Assembly: GCA_017590115.1 (NCBI GenBank)
Contig: JAGGNK010013559.1
Location: forward strand, 2,298,305 to 2,362,304
Source of the DNA: Montifringilla adamsi
Taxonomy: Eukaryota; Chordata; Aves; Passeriformes; Passeridae
Length of the DNA stretch: 64,000 nt
Direction: 5' to 3'
Shown: one piece after another, positions 25,153 through 37,665 of the stretch
Position numbering within the stretch: the stretch's first letter is position 1
Layout of the letters: each line of letters opens with the position of its first letter
Made by a program: the position numbers and the translations under genes
Notes under the pieces: generated by a model
Seen by the model: the letters and a program-made list of their open reading frames with translations, nothing else
Told to the model about the DNA's origin: nothing
Databases searched by the model: none

Positions 25153-26149
25153 GAGGGGCGGCGATGGCGGCGGGGAGAGAGGGGCGGGAGAGGTGGGGAA
25201 AAGGAGAAGGTTTTTAGGGGTTTGTGGAGTTGGGTGTTAGTGCCTGACCGCGTTTGTGAGCGCACGGCAGAGGGGTTTGGGGAGAGAGAAAAGATAAGTG
25301 GAGTTGGGAAGGGAAGGGAAGGGAAGGGAAGGGAAGGGAAGGAAGAGAAGAGAAGAGAAGAGAAGAGAAGAGAAGAGAAGAGAAGAGAAGAGAAGAGCTC
25401 TCCAGTCCCGGTTGCAGCACTGGTCTGGCTGATGGGATGGATGTCCAGGCTCCTGGGGCACAAGCTCTGGGATGGGTTGTTTCTCAGATTGTTTCTCATG
25501 CACAGTGCACTGTCTCAGACCTTTCTGGAAAAGTGTTGCCCTGCCTCCACATGGGCCTTTCTCCAGCCACGTCTCGTTCTTTCTCACGGTTATCACCAAC
25601 AATCCTTGTGTGTTGTTACCAGCAGTGCTCGGCTGGCCCCACAGCCGTGCAGCTGTTGGTGCTTGGGGCAGACACACCAGCCCTAGCTGGGCACCAGGCT
25701 CCTGCCAGCCCATTCCTGGCCTCTCCAGCCATCCGGACTGCCCAGACTCCCACCCTGAAGCCCACCCTGGTGGCACACAGCCCACCCTGGTGGGACACAG
25801 CCCAGCCCACCTGTGCTGCTGGTGTCCCAGGTCACACGTGCCCTGCACCATCCCTGCTGCTGCTCTGGCCTTGGCTGTGCCACCGCTTGGGTCCCTCCCA
25901 AACTAAAGCAATTCCCAGTGTTTTCTCAGCATTTCTCCTACCCACAAACTGCTGTGGTTCCTCTTTCCCTTCCCTTTTGAGGCCAACCCAGAGAGGGCAG
26001 CGGGTGGGCTTTGCCTCGTGCAAATCCTCGTTCCCAAACTGCAGCCAGAAACACTTCAGAGCAGAGAGGGGCACAGAGGAAGGAGCTGCAGCCCCCAACA
26101 CCTGCTCCTGGAGCTCCTGGACACCCAGGACCTGCTCCCAGCCTGTGCC
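24953..26149. promoter_or_regulatory. Head-to-head MTCH1/FGD2 promoter region with CpG island
   Basis: MTCH1 exon 1 (minus) and the FGD2 start codon (plus) are about 1 kb apart and divergently oriented. 24880-25200 is very CpG-rich, covers MTCH1 exon 1 and is the obvious MTCH1 promoter. The FGD2 side (25400-26149) is not CpG-rich and holds a CACGTG E-box near 25836. No TATA box is evident for MTCH1. Any FGD2 5' UTR exon in the interval is unidentified. Sharing of one promoter is inference. Confidence 0.6.
25306..25396. repeat. (GGGAA)n(AGAAG)n pure purine microsatellite
   Basis: About seven GGGAA units run into about eleven AGAAG units on the + strand, with no pyrimidine for some 90 bases. 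It lies about 150 bp upstream of MTCH1 exon 1. Confidence 0.97.
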
Positions 26150-29100
26150 ATGGAGGGGAAGGCAGATAATCAGCAGAGCGTGGTGAAGCTGGTGGCTGCA
26201 TTTGAAGAGCACTGGTAAGGCAGGAGGGCTCTGGGTGCTGAGGGTTATGGCTCCATGTGGAGTGGGTTTGGGAAGGAAGAAACCCACTGTGGAGGTGGTT
26301 TGGAGCCTGTGGAGAAGCTGACAAGGTGATTTGCAATTCTTCACCACTCAGTCTGCCTCAGTGTCTTCTTCCCACTGCGGGTCATGAGCAAAATCTGAAA
26401 ACCTCAGTGGGTGTGAGTGGTTCTGCCTGGCTCAGGGTCAGGCTGTGGCAGCCATGCCCCCACACCCAGCATCTTCACACTCAGCCTGGCTGGTGCATCC
26501 TGCTGCTGCTGCTGGGGAAAGGAATCCTGGTTTGCAAACATGTAGGCAGGGATTGTCGCTGGGAATTAACTGCCTGGGTGTCTGGGAGGGTCCCAACCTC
26601 AGACTGTCCAGTTGTTTGCAGAGATGTGGCTCCAAGGAAAGGAAACAGAAATTATGTTAAGGGAGAGAGAGAATTCCTTCCATAAAACAGCTCCTTCCTT
26701 TGGGGTGTGAGCTGGGACCCTCAGACAGGGTGTGCTGGGGTCTGAGCGAGGGGATCTGCCCTGGCTCTGGTGTAAAACTAATTCTGAGGCTTCAGGTGAG
26801 TTATTGTCAGGGCTGTGCCTCACTTTCTCCACCTGATGGATCAAGATATGGAAGCCTGCCATTCCTTGTACCATGAGATGCTCTCAGTGAGCCTTGGAGG
26901 GGCTGGGTGGTTGGGCAGGTGAGTTTTGCAGCAATTCCTGAAGATGCTCAGGCACAAGATTTCCTTTCATTTCAGGAACTCCTGCATCTCTGCTGTGTGC
27001 TTTTCCCCAGGCTTTGTGGTTGTCCCCATCATCCCACAGTGATGTTGTGTTGGAACCACTGCAGTGATCTACTCCCATGTCACTGCTGCAGTGTGTTTGT
27101 TGTTTGCCCTGGAGTGTGAGTTTGATTTAGAGGAAATAAAAGTAACTTGAGACTTTCAGAGGAAGCTGGGGACCTGGGAATGAGCAGAACATTTTGGAGC
27201 AGACAACGGTTTGGCCCAAGTCAGCATAAATAGAAAGAGAGAAGTTCCCTGTTGGGACTCAGCTGTGGCTTTAGGCTGACACAGGTTTGGGAGGCACCAG
27301 GAGAGGTGGAAAAAGCCTCTTTGTCTCTGAAGGGTTCTGCCAGCCCCCCTGAACAGGAGGGGATTTGTGCATGGCTGTGGATACACTCCTGAGCTCACAG
27401 ACATCCTGAGCATGGGATGGAGCTGGCATCCTCTTCAGATGAGTTTCTGGCTTTCAAGTCACTTCCTATCCTCAGCTTTGCAGTTTGATGTCCAATTTCT
27501 TCATGTCTTTCCCATCCCATCCATCCCACTCCTGTGTGCAGGCCGACAGTGGATGTCTTTCCACTTTCTGCCCAGAGCAGTTTCCTGCAGTGACCAGCTC
27601 TTGGATGACAGACAAGTCACTTGCTGTCACCTTCATGGCCTGGCTTCTCCCTCATGCCCGCTCTGGACCTGCTTTTTTTGTCTTTGCCAGAAAAGGGAAG
27701 AAAGAATGCCACCAAAAACAACCTGTCTGCAAAACCACCCACACATGGCCTGCTCTTGGCTCAAAACTCTTGGCTATTGGGCTTCTCCCTGCTTTTCTCC
27801 ATGGTGGCAGCAGGCAGAAAGCCAGAGCTGTGGGTGGGATAAATAGCAGGATCCTGCTTTTCTACAGCAGGAGAGGGACTGGGCACAGCAGCAGGGGACT
27901 CTGAGAGAAGAGAGGCTGGATCCTGGCCCCGTGGAGGATGCTGAGGATGTTTGTACTGCAGGGCTGGAGTGGAACAGAGCAGTGTCACCAGTGGACAGCT
28001 GCTGCTCTTGTCCCTTTTGGTGGCTTTAAGCTGGGCCTGGGGAATGGCTGAGCTGATCACATTCCTTTGTAGCAGGGACAGCACATCTGCCCAGAGGGAC
28101 AAGCAGGCAGGCAGGCAGCCCCAGCAGCTTCCAGCATTCCCTGCCAGCCAGAGCCACTCCCTGACCAGAAAAGAGAATGAGGAGGAGGAGAATCAGCAAG
28201 GTCAGCGTGGACTCAGCTTCAAATGCCTCCGTTCTCTGCGGAGCAAAATCCGTGAGGACAACTGGAGGAGGCCACAGGGCCCAGGCCTGGAGCCTGGCAG
28301 CCAGGTGAGCTCCAGAGGCTGCTGGGTGCCCACAGTCAGGCAGGGCTGGCTCAAGGTCTCATCTTTGCCCATGAGACTGAGCCCTGCTCCCCATGCAGGA
28401 ACCAGAGGGAAAGAAAATCGCTCTGGAGCTGCTGGAGACAGAGCAGGCTTATGTCAACCGCCTCCACCTCCTTGACCAGGTGAACTGGGGAGTGGAGGGA
28501 CCAGTGCAAGGGGATTTTGGAGGGATTGAAGCTGTAAAAATGAAAAACACTTGGGCTGCTGGTCTTTTCAGCCAGAGATTGGGCTTGGCCTTTGCCTTTT
28601 CTGCACCCCACACCTCTGGGAAGCACCCTTGTCCCAGCAAATCCTTCCATCCTCCTCTCCTCTTGGAGCCTGGGATTTTCTTCCTGCACAGTCAGGCCTT
28701 TCACTGGGTGATGTGTCTGTCCCAGAGAGGGAATGGGATCCTCAAGCATCTCTCTGGCCCTTTTTGTTCACCCTTCTTTCTTCCAGGTATTCTATACAGA
28801 GCTGATGAAAGAAGCCAAAACTGGGAAGACGGTCCCAGAGGAGGTGGTGAAAATGATCTTTTCCAACATCTCCTCCATCTACCAGTTCCACGCTGAGTTC
28901 TTCCTGCCAGAGCTGCAGAAGCGCATGGAGGATTGGTGAGCTGCAGGAGGGGAGGGCAGACACCTGGGGGGCTTGGCCAGAATGGGGAATTCAGGCTCCC
29001 ACTAGGACCAGAGCTCAGCCTGTTTTGCTCCAAGTGTCTTTTGCTGGAAAACACTTCCTTAAAATGCTCAGATCAGAGTAGGGAAAGCTGGGTGACATCT

Positions 29101-32100
29101 CCGGTGGTTTGAGGGTGTGCCTGGGTATGAACAGCCCAGGCTGGCTGCAAGGTGGGGACATTCCCCTTCTGGAGAGCAGGAAACAGTGTGAGGATATAGC
29201 AGCCTGCAGCAGGAAAACCTCAGTCCTCCACCGTGGTCCTTCAGTTCATCCCTCACTGTCTGTCTGTCCTGAGGAAGCTGCTAGTCTGTGATTCCCTCCT
29301 GCAGGAACCGCAACCCCCGCATTGGGGATGTCATCCAGAAGCTTGCACCCTTCCTCAAGATGTATGGGGAGTACGTGAAGAACTTCGACAAGGCCGTGGA
29401 GCTCATCACTACCTGGTCAGAGAAATCACCCCCCTTCCAGGAGCTCATTGCTGACATCCAGGTAAGGCAGAGCTCTCAAAATCTCCAGGGATTGGGGAAA
29501 CAACAGAGGCTGGGAGCTGCCTTGGTCACTGTTCCTCTCTCCGTGCCTGCTGTCCCTGCCCAGAAGAGGAAGGTGTGTGCTAACCTGACGCTGCAGCACC
29601 ACATGCTGGAACCCGTGCAGAGGATCCCGCGCTACGAGCTCCTCCTGAAGGATTACGTCCGGAAACTCCCGCCCCAGTCCCCCGACAGGGGCGATGCCGA
29701 GAGTAAGGGCTCTGCTCTCCACGGTGGGGAGGGCAGGGTGGGTTTGTAGGGGAATAACAACCCGTGGTGTTGTACATGGGCACCAGAAAACCTGGATTCA
29801 CTCACCTGCTGATCTATGCCCTTGGATAAACCTCTCATTCTGATCCTTTTCTAGCTGGGAAAGGGATTAATCTTCCTTTTCAGGGGCTGGGGAGGGGAAG
29901 GGTGGTGTGTCAGGTGTCCACAGTATCCCCTAAGGAGACCTGTAGCAGATGGGTGAGCTTTCAGACCTCTGTGGATAGCACAGTTCCCAGTCCTGCTGGG
30001 ATGGAGGGATGCAGGAGTGGGCTGTCTGTCCCTCCAAGACCCCTCCATGTGCAGTCCAGCTGTACCCAGACTCCTGCACAGCATTTCAGGGCCACTTTGA
30101 TTGTGTTCATGGAAGGGCAGCAGCTGCTACTCATGTTCATCCATAAGGGACAGAGCCAGAAGCTTCCTCCCACAGCTCCAGAGCAGGTGTTTCACCTCCT
30201 GTCTATTCTCATTGCAGAGGCCCTGGAGATGATTTTTATGGTGGCCAAGCACTCCAATGCAGCTATTGCTGAGATGGTGAGGCCCTGTCCCAGCTGGAAA
30301 TGCTTTGCAGCTCACTGCACAGTCCCCCTGAAGGGGACAAGAGCCCTATGGGTTCAGCTGTGGAGCTTAGACCCCGCACTTAATGCCCAACCTCACCATC
30401 CCAAGCCTGGGGAAGTCCCATCTGTAGCATCAGCTGGGGTGTGACCAGCTGGTCACGGCTGGGAGCTGCTCCCAAAGATCAGTCTGGGCTCAGAGAGCTG
30501 TGCTGCCTCTCCCAGTACTCAGCAACAGGCTGGGAGGTGGGCATGGAGGGGACCCAGCTGTGACAGGGTTGTGGCTGCTCAACACCCCACAAGAACAGGT
30601 CCCTGTGCCTCCCCCAGGAACGGCTGCAGAACCTCTGGGTGGTCTATCAGAGGCTGGGCCTCGAGGATGACATCGTGGATCCCTCCAATGAGCTGATCAA
30701 GGAGGGGCCAATCCAAAAAATCTCCACCCGCAACAACAGCACATCGGAGAAGTACCTGTTCCTGGTGGGAGCTGGCATGCCTGGGGCAAGGGGAGGGAGC
30801 AGATGAGGTGGGAGTGGGGAGAGGGGCAGCACAGCCTGGCCAGGGTGTTGCTGGGTCACCTTGACACAGAGGCGATGAATTCAGAGCTGAGGGGGGAGGG
30901 TTTGACCCTGCTCAGTGTAGGGCACCCTGTGCAGGGCACGGTTGGGAATCTGCTGATCCCTGGGCACGGCAGCCCTGGGAGATGCTGCACCTTTGCAAGG
31001 TGGGAGGGGGCTGAGGCAGAAACAGTTTTAGGTGGGATTCTTCCCAAGGACCAGCTCAGCTCTGGGGAGTGAAGGACCCCAGACCCCAGGGAAGCCCACA
31101 GCTCGGAGCTGGCAGTGCTGGGCTCCAACCCACCCTCTTCTCCCCTGCCAGTTCAACAACATGCTGCTGTACTGCGTGCCCAAGGTCATCCAGGTGGGCG
31201 CCGAGTTCCAGGTCCACCTCCGCATGGATGTGGGGGGCATGAAGGTCAGACAGACACCTTGACTTTGTGCTTCCCCCAGCTCCTGCCTGCTCCTGACTGC
31301 TCTGGAGTGTGGCTGCTGCCCGAATTTCCTCAGGAGGGAGGGAGGAGGTGGAGCCAGGGGTGGCTTTGTGAATGGGGTTGATACTCTGATCCTGGGAAAT
31401 GCTGGTGAAATCTTGTGCCTGTGGGATCTGAGGGGCTGAAGGGCTTGTGCCAGAGGGACATCCCTGTGCCCCACATCATGGAGAAAGGTCCAGGTGTGCT
31501 GGAAGTGGGTTCAGCTGCACATCCTTTCTCTGGTCTCCCATAGGTGCGGGAGCTGAAGGACGTTGAGTTCCCTCACACCTTCCTGGTGTCGGGAAAGCAG
31601 CGGACACTGGAACTCCAAGCCAGGTAAGGGGATGGGTGAAGTCATGCAGACCCTCAGGGACGAGGGACAAGAGCTCATCCAGGTCCTTTTTGTGCCCAGG
31701 TCTGGGGAGGAGATGGACGACTGGATCAAGGTACCACCAAGTGCTGGGAGAGGGGGCACAGCCCCCAACCCAGCTGGATGCCCTGGGTCAGGGTACCCCC
31801 AGTGCCCCTCCAGCCCTGCCTTGCCCTCTAGGCCTTCCAAGATGCCATTGACAGGAAGGAGAAGAGGAGTGAGACCTTCAAGACAGCAGTCCATGGACTG
31901 GAGACAGACACCCCTGCACTGAAGGTAACCCTCCTGCTCTCCCTGTGCCCCGCATGGGAGAACACACCTTGCTGTTCCTGTTTCCCAAGCTAAACCGACC
32001 TGGGGGGAGGCTGAGGACACCCAGACTATGGTCTCCCACCCCAGACAGAGGAGCTGGGCCGCCGAGCCCCACAGTGGGTGCGGGACAATCTGGTGACCAT

Positions 32101-33325
32101 GTGCATGCGCTGCAAGGAGCCCTTCAACGCCATCACCCGCCGGAGGCACCACTGCCGAGCCTGCGGATATGTGAGCCTCCCTCCCTCCTGGCCTGCTCGA
32201 GTGGCTGCTGGGCCAGGAGTGCACCTCGCACCCCTTTCCCAGGCTTAGGGCTGTTCCTGCCCCTCAGCTCCTCGTGGAGCTGTCGCTGGGTCCCCTAGCC
32301 CTGCCCCAGCGTCACCAGTGTCCCTGTCTGGTGGCTGCAGGTGGTGTGTGCTCGCTGCTCTGACTACAAGGCCGAGCTGCAGTACGATGGGAACCGCCCG
32401 AACCGCGTCTGCCAGGAGTGCTTCATCTTCCTGACCGGCCACACGCTGCTCGAGGACCGCGAGGGGAAGCACAAAGGCATCCTGGAGGTGAGCTACACCC
32501 CCCTCTGCCGTCTGAGCACTGCCACCCACCCCGGTCTCCAGCCTCGCTGTCCCAGCCTGGCCCTGCATCCGCAGCAGGAGGGGTGGGAGTCACTCCCACG
32601 GCAGCCAGAAGGTGCATGTGTTGATCTCCCTCCCTCGTGCTCCAAGCCTTGGGACCGCGCAGCCAGGGCTCCCTTCATCACGGGATGTCAGCAGCACTGT
32701 CACAGCCAGGACAGCCCCTCACTTGCCCCTGCTTTGGGGAGGTTTCCTGGAGTGGGCAGGGAATTCCCCAATAAATTATCTCAGCTCAGTGCCCTTTCTA
32801 TTGAGGTATTGAGGGATTTGTTGGTTATTTTGGCAGAAAGGAGCTGCAGAGGTATCAAGCAGGAGTTTGCTCTGCAGTTCTCTGCAGCTGCTGGACAAGA
32901 ACGGCAAGGGGGCCACGCGGGGCTGGTTCGTGATCCCACAGGACGACCCCCTCGTGCTCTACATCTATGCAGCCCCCCAGGTGAGGCCTGGCTCGAATGC
33001 ACCCCCAGGGGACATCCCGCTGTGCCCAAAGGACATCCCTCGGTGCCCAAGGGACATCTCGCTGTGCCCATCCCCTGCCTCCCACCACTGTCTCTCTTCT
33101 TGGCAGGACGTCCGAGCCCACACCTCCATCCCCCTGCTGGGCTACCAGGTGCGGGACATGCCCCAGAGCGAGTCCCGGCACCTCTTCCAGCTGGCGCAGT
33201 CCCGGCAGGTGTTCACCTTCGTGGCCGACACTGAGGAGCTGAAACAACGCTGGATGAAGGCCATGACGCGCTCTGCTGCGGGGATCACGGACCCGGAGGA
33301 GGAGGACGCAGATGAAGCAGAATGA
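26150..33325 (+). CDS. FGD2: FGD2, FYVE, RhoGEF and PH domain-containing protein 2 (16 exons, 653 aa)
   Basis: FGD2 is a guanine-nucleotide exchange factor for Cdc42 that binds phosphoinositides and acts at membrane ruffles and early endosomes. Exons: 26150-26214, 28073-28304, 28399-28479, 28787-28935, 29305-29461, 29564-29702, 30218-30276, 30618-30764, 31152-31244, 31544-31623, 31700-31730, 31832-31924, 32045-32170, 32341-32487, 32837-32980, 33107-33325. They sum to 1962 nt, intact throughout; human FGD2 is 655 aa. Domains: DH about 102-293 ([43 protein letters not shown]), PH about 318-418, FYVE about 449-530 ([19 protein letters not shown], four CxxC-type pairs), second PH about 535-640, acidic tail. 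Start: gccATGG context, and [20 protein letters not shown] aligns with the human N-terminus. The exon 1 to exon 2 junction is inferred from phase and this alignment; the rest is well supported. The exon 9 donor is GTCAGA. Confidence 0.95.
33009..33071. repeat. Three tandem 21-bp units in FGD2 intron 15
   Basis: Units of the form 'ggacatcccgctgtgcccaa' are repeated three times with one or two changes each, inside the intron between the last two FGD2 exons. They are too short to affect splicing predictably. Confidence 0.85.
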
Positions 33326-34970
33326 TGCCATTCCCACCCCTGCGCTGCCTGGGGGTCACACCTCCCCTGCCTGCTCTCGCAGCTGGCTTTGGGCAGACCC
33401 CCGACATCGCTGCATTCTGGTTTTCCATCGCGATAGGGGCAAGAAGGGGACACGTTTGCCAGCACACGGACAAGCTGGATCCCTTTTCTGTCCCTGGGCA
33501 GAGCCGCTGGGAGCGGCGGGAGCGGGGATTTGGGGAGCCCGCGCCCCGCAGAGCCCGGCCGGGCGCGGTGCGGTGCCGCCGGCGGCCGCGCGAGGGCAGC
33601 ACCGCCCCGTCCTTCCGCGGCCGGGCGGGGAGCCCGGGCCGGGAGAGCCCGTGGGACCGGGACTGCGGGGACAAACCCCTCCTGCGACCCCTCTCTGCGC
33701 TCCCTGCAGCCTTTTTTGGGCGTCTGTTTTACAGAGAGCCCCGTGGGATTGTCCCCGTGGCTCCACATTGCCGTATATGTCACAAATATATCAGGGATCC
33801 AGCTTGTAGCTCAGCCTCACAGCCCAGAGACATCAGTGCTGGGTTCAGATGTCCCTTTTCCAGCTTGTCGCCACTCCTGGCCTCACACTGCAGTCCCGTA
33901 GTATGGGGGTACCCCTTAACCACAGACAGCCCTCACCTGCCTCACTGAGCCAGCCCACGCTCCTGCCCATCCCAGACTCCCTGCACTCTCCTGCCCACAA
34001 GCACTTTCCACCCTTGTACCTCCCTCAGTTACATTTCCAGGGGGAAAAACACTCTGGGACAAGGTCATGTCCACACAGGTGATGCTGGGGAAACACGGGG
34101 GATCCCCTTCTCTATCATCAGCATAACAAGCACCCCTGTTCATTTCAGTCAGTGCTTTAGGCTGCAGTCCCACATTTTTCTCTCTGCATCCTCTTTAGCT
34201 CCCCAAAAATGTTGCCCAGGCAGAAGCTGTCACTTCTGAGCCTGCCAGGGGCTCGTCCCCAGAGCTGGAGGAGCCCACGATCCCTGACAGGGAGGGCTTG
34301 CTGCCTGGACCGTGCAGCAGCTCCAGCAGAGCACCCTTGGGCAGAGCCCAGGGGTGTCACAGGCTGGACAGATCCCTGCAAACTGGGAAGGGAGGTGGAG
34401 CAAGGCACTGCAAATAGGAACAACACCTGGGGAAAGGATGGGGGGTAAAGATGAATCACAGCTGTCACCACTCCGGGGGGCTTTGGGGAGACAGGAAAAA
34501 GCTGTGAGCCATGTCCTTCCTCAGTCTTCTCTACTTAGCTCATCCTGGGAAAGGCCAAACTGTGGTGGCTTCATCTCCTCCAGCTCAAAAGATCCTGTCA
34601 AGGAAGAGGGAAAGGAGGAGCTGCATGTCAGGGCGAGAGCCCTGCCAAAGCAGTTGCTCTCAGGGTGCCATCTGAGCCCAGATGCAAACAGCACAAACAG
34701 GGCTTTCCAGAGACACCCCAAAACAGCCCTCACCTCCCACCATCACCCCGTGGGAAGGGGAAACCCCTTCCAGCAGCCCTGGAAAAGCCAGGGAGCGCAG
34801 GGTGCTGCGGGGAGGAAAGAGTGAGCAAGGGGAAGCCCGCGGGGCTGGAAGGTTCTGCGTGGTGGCCCTTCCACCTTGGCGTCACCGCTGTGTCAGCGAG
34901 GAACAAAACAAGCCCCGAGCAGGGAGCTGCCTTCAACTCAGCTCGTGAATGGCCTAAGAATAAATTTCCT
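33326..34970 (+). other. FGD2 3' flank, with CpG island and first AATAAA
   Basis: After the FGD2 stop no AATAAA or ATTAAA is seen on the + strand until AATAAA at 34959-34964, so the 3' UTR is either about 1.6 kb long or uses a weak signal. A dense CpG block occupies 33480-33690. Nothing else in this stretch resembles a coding exon. Confidence 0.4.
33480..33690. promoter_or_regulatory. CpG island directly downstream of the FGD2 stop
   Basis: About 210 bp of very CpG-dense sequence (many CGG, GCC and CCGCG words) begins only 155 bp past the FGD2 stop codon, without a coding exon. It may be an orphan promoter, or high-GC drift on a microchromosome. Confidence 0.55.
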
Positions 34971-35638
34971 GTTTACCCAGTGAGGAATTGCTCCTAGGGC
35001 AGAGGGCACCTGGGGCTATTTTTACCAGCTCCTGCTCTCCTCCCTCCTGACCCCCAGCACCCTCAGGACCACTGCAGCACCCATGAGTGCCTTAAAAGGG
35101 GGCTGACCCAGAGGAGAGGTGGCCCAGGGAGGGAGGGTGTGGCAGGGCACTAGGGTAGGCCACTGGCATGGCTTTGGCATTGCGCCACCCTCAAAGACAG
35201 GGAGACAGCATCACTGCCCTGAGCATCCCAAAAAAGGGGGGTGGGAGACCAAACTTTAAGGGGTTTTGCATAATTCCCCAAATAAAAAGATTTTTACACG
35301 TGCAGAGAATACAGTGATGAATTTTCCCTGCCTGTCCTGTCTCAACCCCCAGGCAGTGCCACAGCAGTGGTCAAGCAGAGCAGTTTGGCCTCCCGCCTCC
35401 AGAACAGAAAGTGAAACCCCGGTGCAGAAGCCACAGTTTCCTATTCTCGAGAATGGGGAAGGCTCAGAGGCCATTTACTGGCATCCCCCCGCGGGCCCCC
35501 CCACGCCTCTTCCCGTAAGCACTGACCAAAATACCCTGTGAAACCCACAGTGCCTGTGCTGGGCCGGGACACCCACCACGGAGAGCACCCAGCCCGGGCC
35601 CAGGGCAGCCTGTGTCCCTGCAGAGGCTCCACTGTCCC

Positions 35639-35828
35639 GTGCTCATCCCAAACCCCGGCTGGGTACCACACCTCCGGTGCTCATCCCAAACCCCGGCTGG
35701 GTACCACAGCTCTGGTGCTCATCCCAAACCCTGGCTGGGTACCACACCTCCCATGCTCATCCCAAACCCTGGCTGGGTACCACAGCTCTGGTGCTCATCC
35801 CAAACCCCAGCTGGGTACCACACCTCCA
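35639..35828. repeat. 38-bp minisatellite, five copies
   Basis: Units begin at 35641, 35679, 35717, 35755 and 35793 with 'gctcatcccaaacccc' cores. Alternate copies share 'cacctcc' or 'cagctctg' endings, so a 76-bp higher-order unit is present. Confidence 0.95.
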
Positions 35829-36446
35829 GGGCATGTCAAGAGGTTTGAGGGCATGAAGGAGTAAAGGAGGTGGCAGGGGCACAGTTGTGGTACCCCCTTG
35901 CAGGGCTCTGTGCAGTGCAATCTCCCCCTGATCCCCAAGAAAGGGCTCAGCAGGGCCTGGGCTGGTGCCCCTCCGTGTGTGGCGTGGGATGAAACCATGT
36001 GGGCCTGTAGAATCCCCCCAGCTCCAGCCTGCAGGGCTGCTCTGGGAGCTGCTCTGTGGGCTCTGGGCTCTTGATCCGTAGGGACAGGCTCTGTAGGGGG
36101 GTTCTCTACATGCTTGGCTGTCCCCCTCTTTGGGGACTGTTCCACTGGGCATGTTCTCTCACTCACTAATTGCAGGTCCCTCTGCACTGCATGGGATGGG
36201 GTTTTGTGCTCTCTAGGGACTGTTCTGCTCTGCTGGGGCAGCAGATTTTGCTCTATAACCCCTGGGCTTTGCTCGTATGGGTGCTGGCTCTATAAGGGCC
36301 AGCCCCACACAGTGCTTGTAGGTGTTGAGCTCCATAGGGGTATTCCCTGGAGGGGCTGTGACCCACAGAGTCCCTGCTCGGGGACAGCACATCCCTCACT
36401 GTGGGACACTGGACAGGACAACTCTTGCTGTGGGGCTCTCAGGACA

Positions 36447-36552
36447 GCACACCCCTCACTGTGAGATTTTGGGGCGCACATCCCTCATTGTGAGATTTTG
36501 GGGTGCACACCCCTCACTGTGGGATTTTGGGGTGCACACCCCTCCCTGTGGG
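36447..36552. repeat. 29-bp minisatellite, about 3.6 copies
   Basis: Units start at 36447, 36476, 36505 and 36534 with 'gcacacccctcactgtg' followed by 'attttgggg'. Confidence 0.93.
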
Positions 36553-37566
36553 GCAGGGGGCACTCCCCCCTGGCTGAGGCATTTTGGGCAGCTCTCCGCA
36601 GCGCCGCGGTGCCGGAGCTGCAGCAGCGCAGCCTCTGCAGCCCACCGGGGCTTCCGCTGCTCCCGCCAAGCGCTTTAAATAATAAATAAATGGAGTTGAG
36701 AGGCAGCCACAGCAGAGCCCTGCCCCGGGGCATCGCTCCCGCCGTGCCAGGGCTGCGGGGACACGCGGGAACCCTGCGTCCCCTGAGTCTGGGGGCACCC
36801 CCTGCATGCGGGGGGATGTAAGGTGATGCTAAATGATGGAAAATATTGGTGATATAACCCCCCCTTCAAATAAAAACGCACAGCCAGGATTGTGTAACCT
36901 TAGGACTGGGGTACCCCACCCTGCTCTTCACCCCCCAAGTCCCTCAGGGAGCAACTCAGATGCGGAGGGGGATCCCAGCATCCACCCAGCTGCACCCCAT
37001 TTTTGCAGCGCACGGGCTGCTGGGGTTGTCCCCCTGCTTGGGGCAGCGTTTGAGGGGGGGAAGCTTCCTCCTGCTTTTCGGTGGCCCCCGCAGGTGCCGG
37101 CAAAGCGCATTTCGTGCAGTTGAGAAGCAGGTCGTGCATCCCGGCGTCTGGCGAGGCGGGAGGTGTTTCCCGGTGGCGCAGGAATTTGCTGTTTGCGCCT
37201 GTGTTGCAGGAGGTTGGGGGAAGGAAGAAAGGGGCGGAGGTGGTGGGGGGAAGCTGGCAGTTGTTATTATTTAATTTTATTTTCCTTCCTCCATCCAGGA
37301 ATCTCTGCAACGTGCCGGCTGCTCCCCGGGAGGCTGGGGTGGCCGTGAGTCACTGCTGCCGCTGGAACGTGACTCAGTCTTGCTGCTCTGCCGGCAGGAC
37401 ATGACCAGACTGCCAAAATCCGGGAGAAGCCCCAGCTCCCATTCCCGCCCGCGCCGGCGGGCGAGGACACGCGAAATCCCCTCGGGGAGCTCAGCCTCTC
37501 CCTTCCCAGGGAGACGGCAGCCCCTTGCCGCGGGGCAGAGCTCGGCATGGGGGGCACAATGGGCTT

Positions 37567-37665
37567 GATTATTTATTTATTTACTTACTTACTTTATTTA
37601 TTTATTATATTTTTATTGTCTTCTCATTTTTTTATTATCTTTTCATCTTTTTCATTTTTTTTTCT
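37567..37665. repeat. (ATTT)n-rich and poly-pyrimidine tract
   Basis: TTTATTTA and TTACTTAC repeats pass into a T/C-rich tract ending TTTCTAG at 37667. Confidence 0.9.

Noticed and set aside
31511..32224. 237-codon minus-strand ORF
   Set aside because: It is antisense to FGD2 exons 10-13, crosses FGD2 introns and shows no known domain.
32774..32779. AATAAA-like signal within FGD2 intron 14
   Set aside because: It is intronic, and the downstream exons encoding the second PH domain are intact and in phase. Premature polyadenylation is possible but unsupported.
26150..33325. Alternative identity FGD1, FGD3 or FGD4
   Set aside because: Length (653 aa), short N-terminus, [12 protein letters not shown] context and neighbours MTCH1 and PIM1 point to FGD2.
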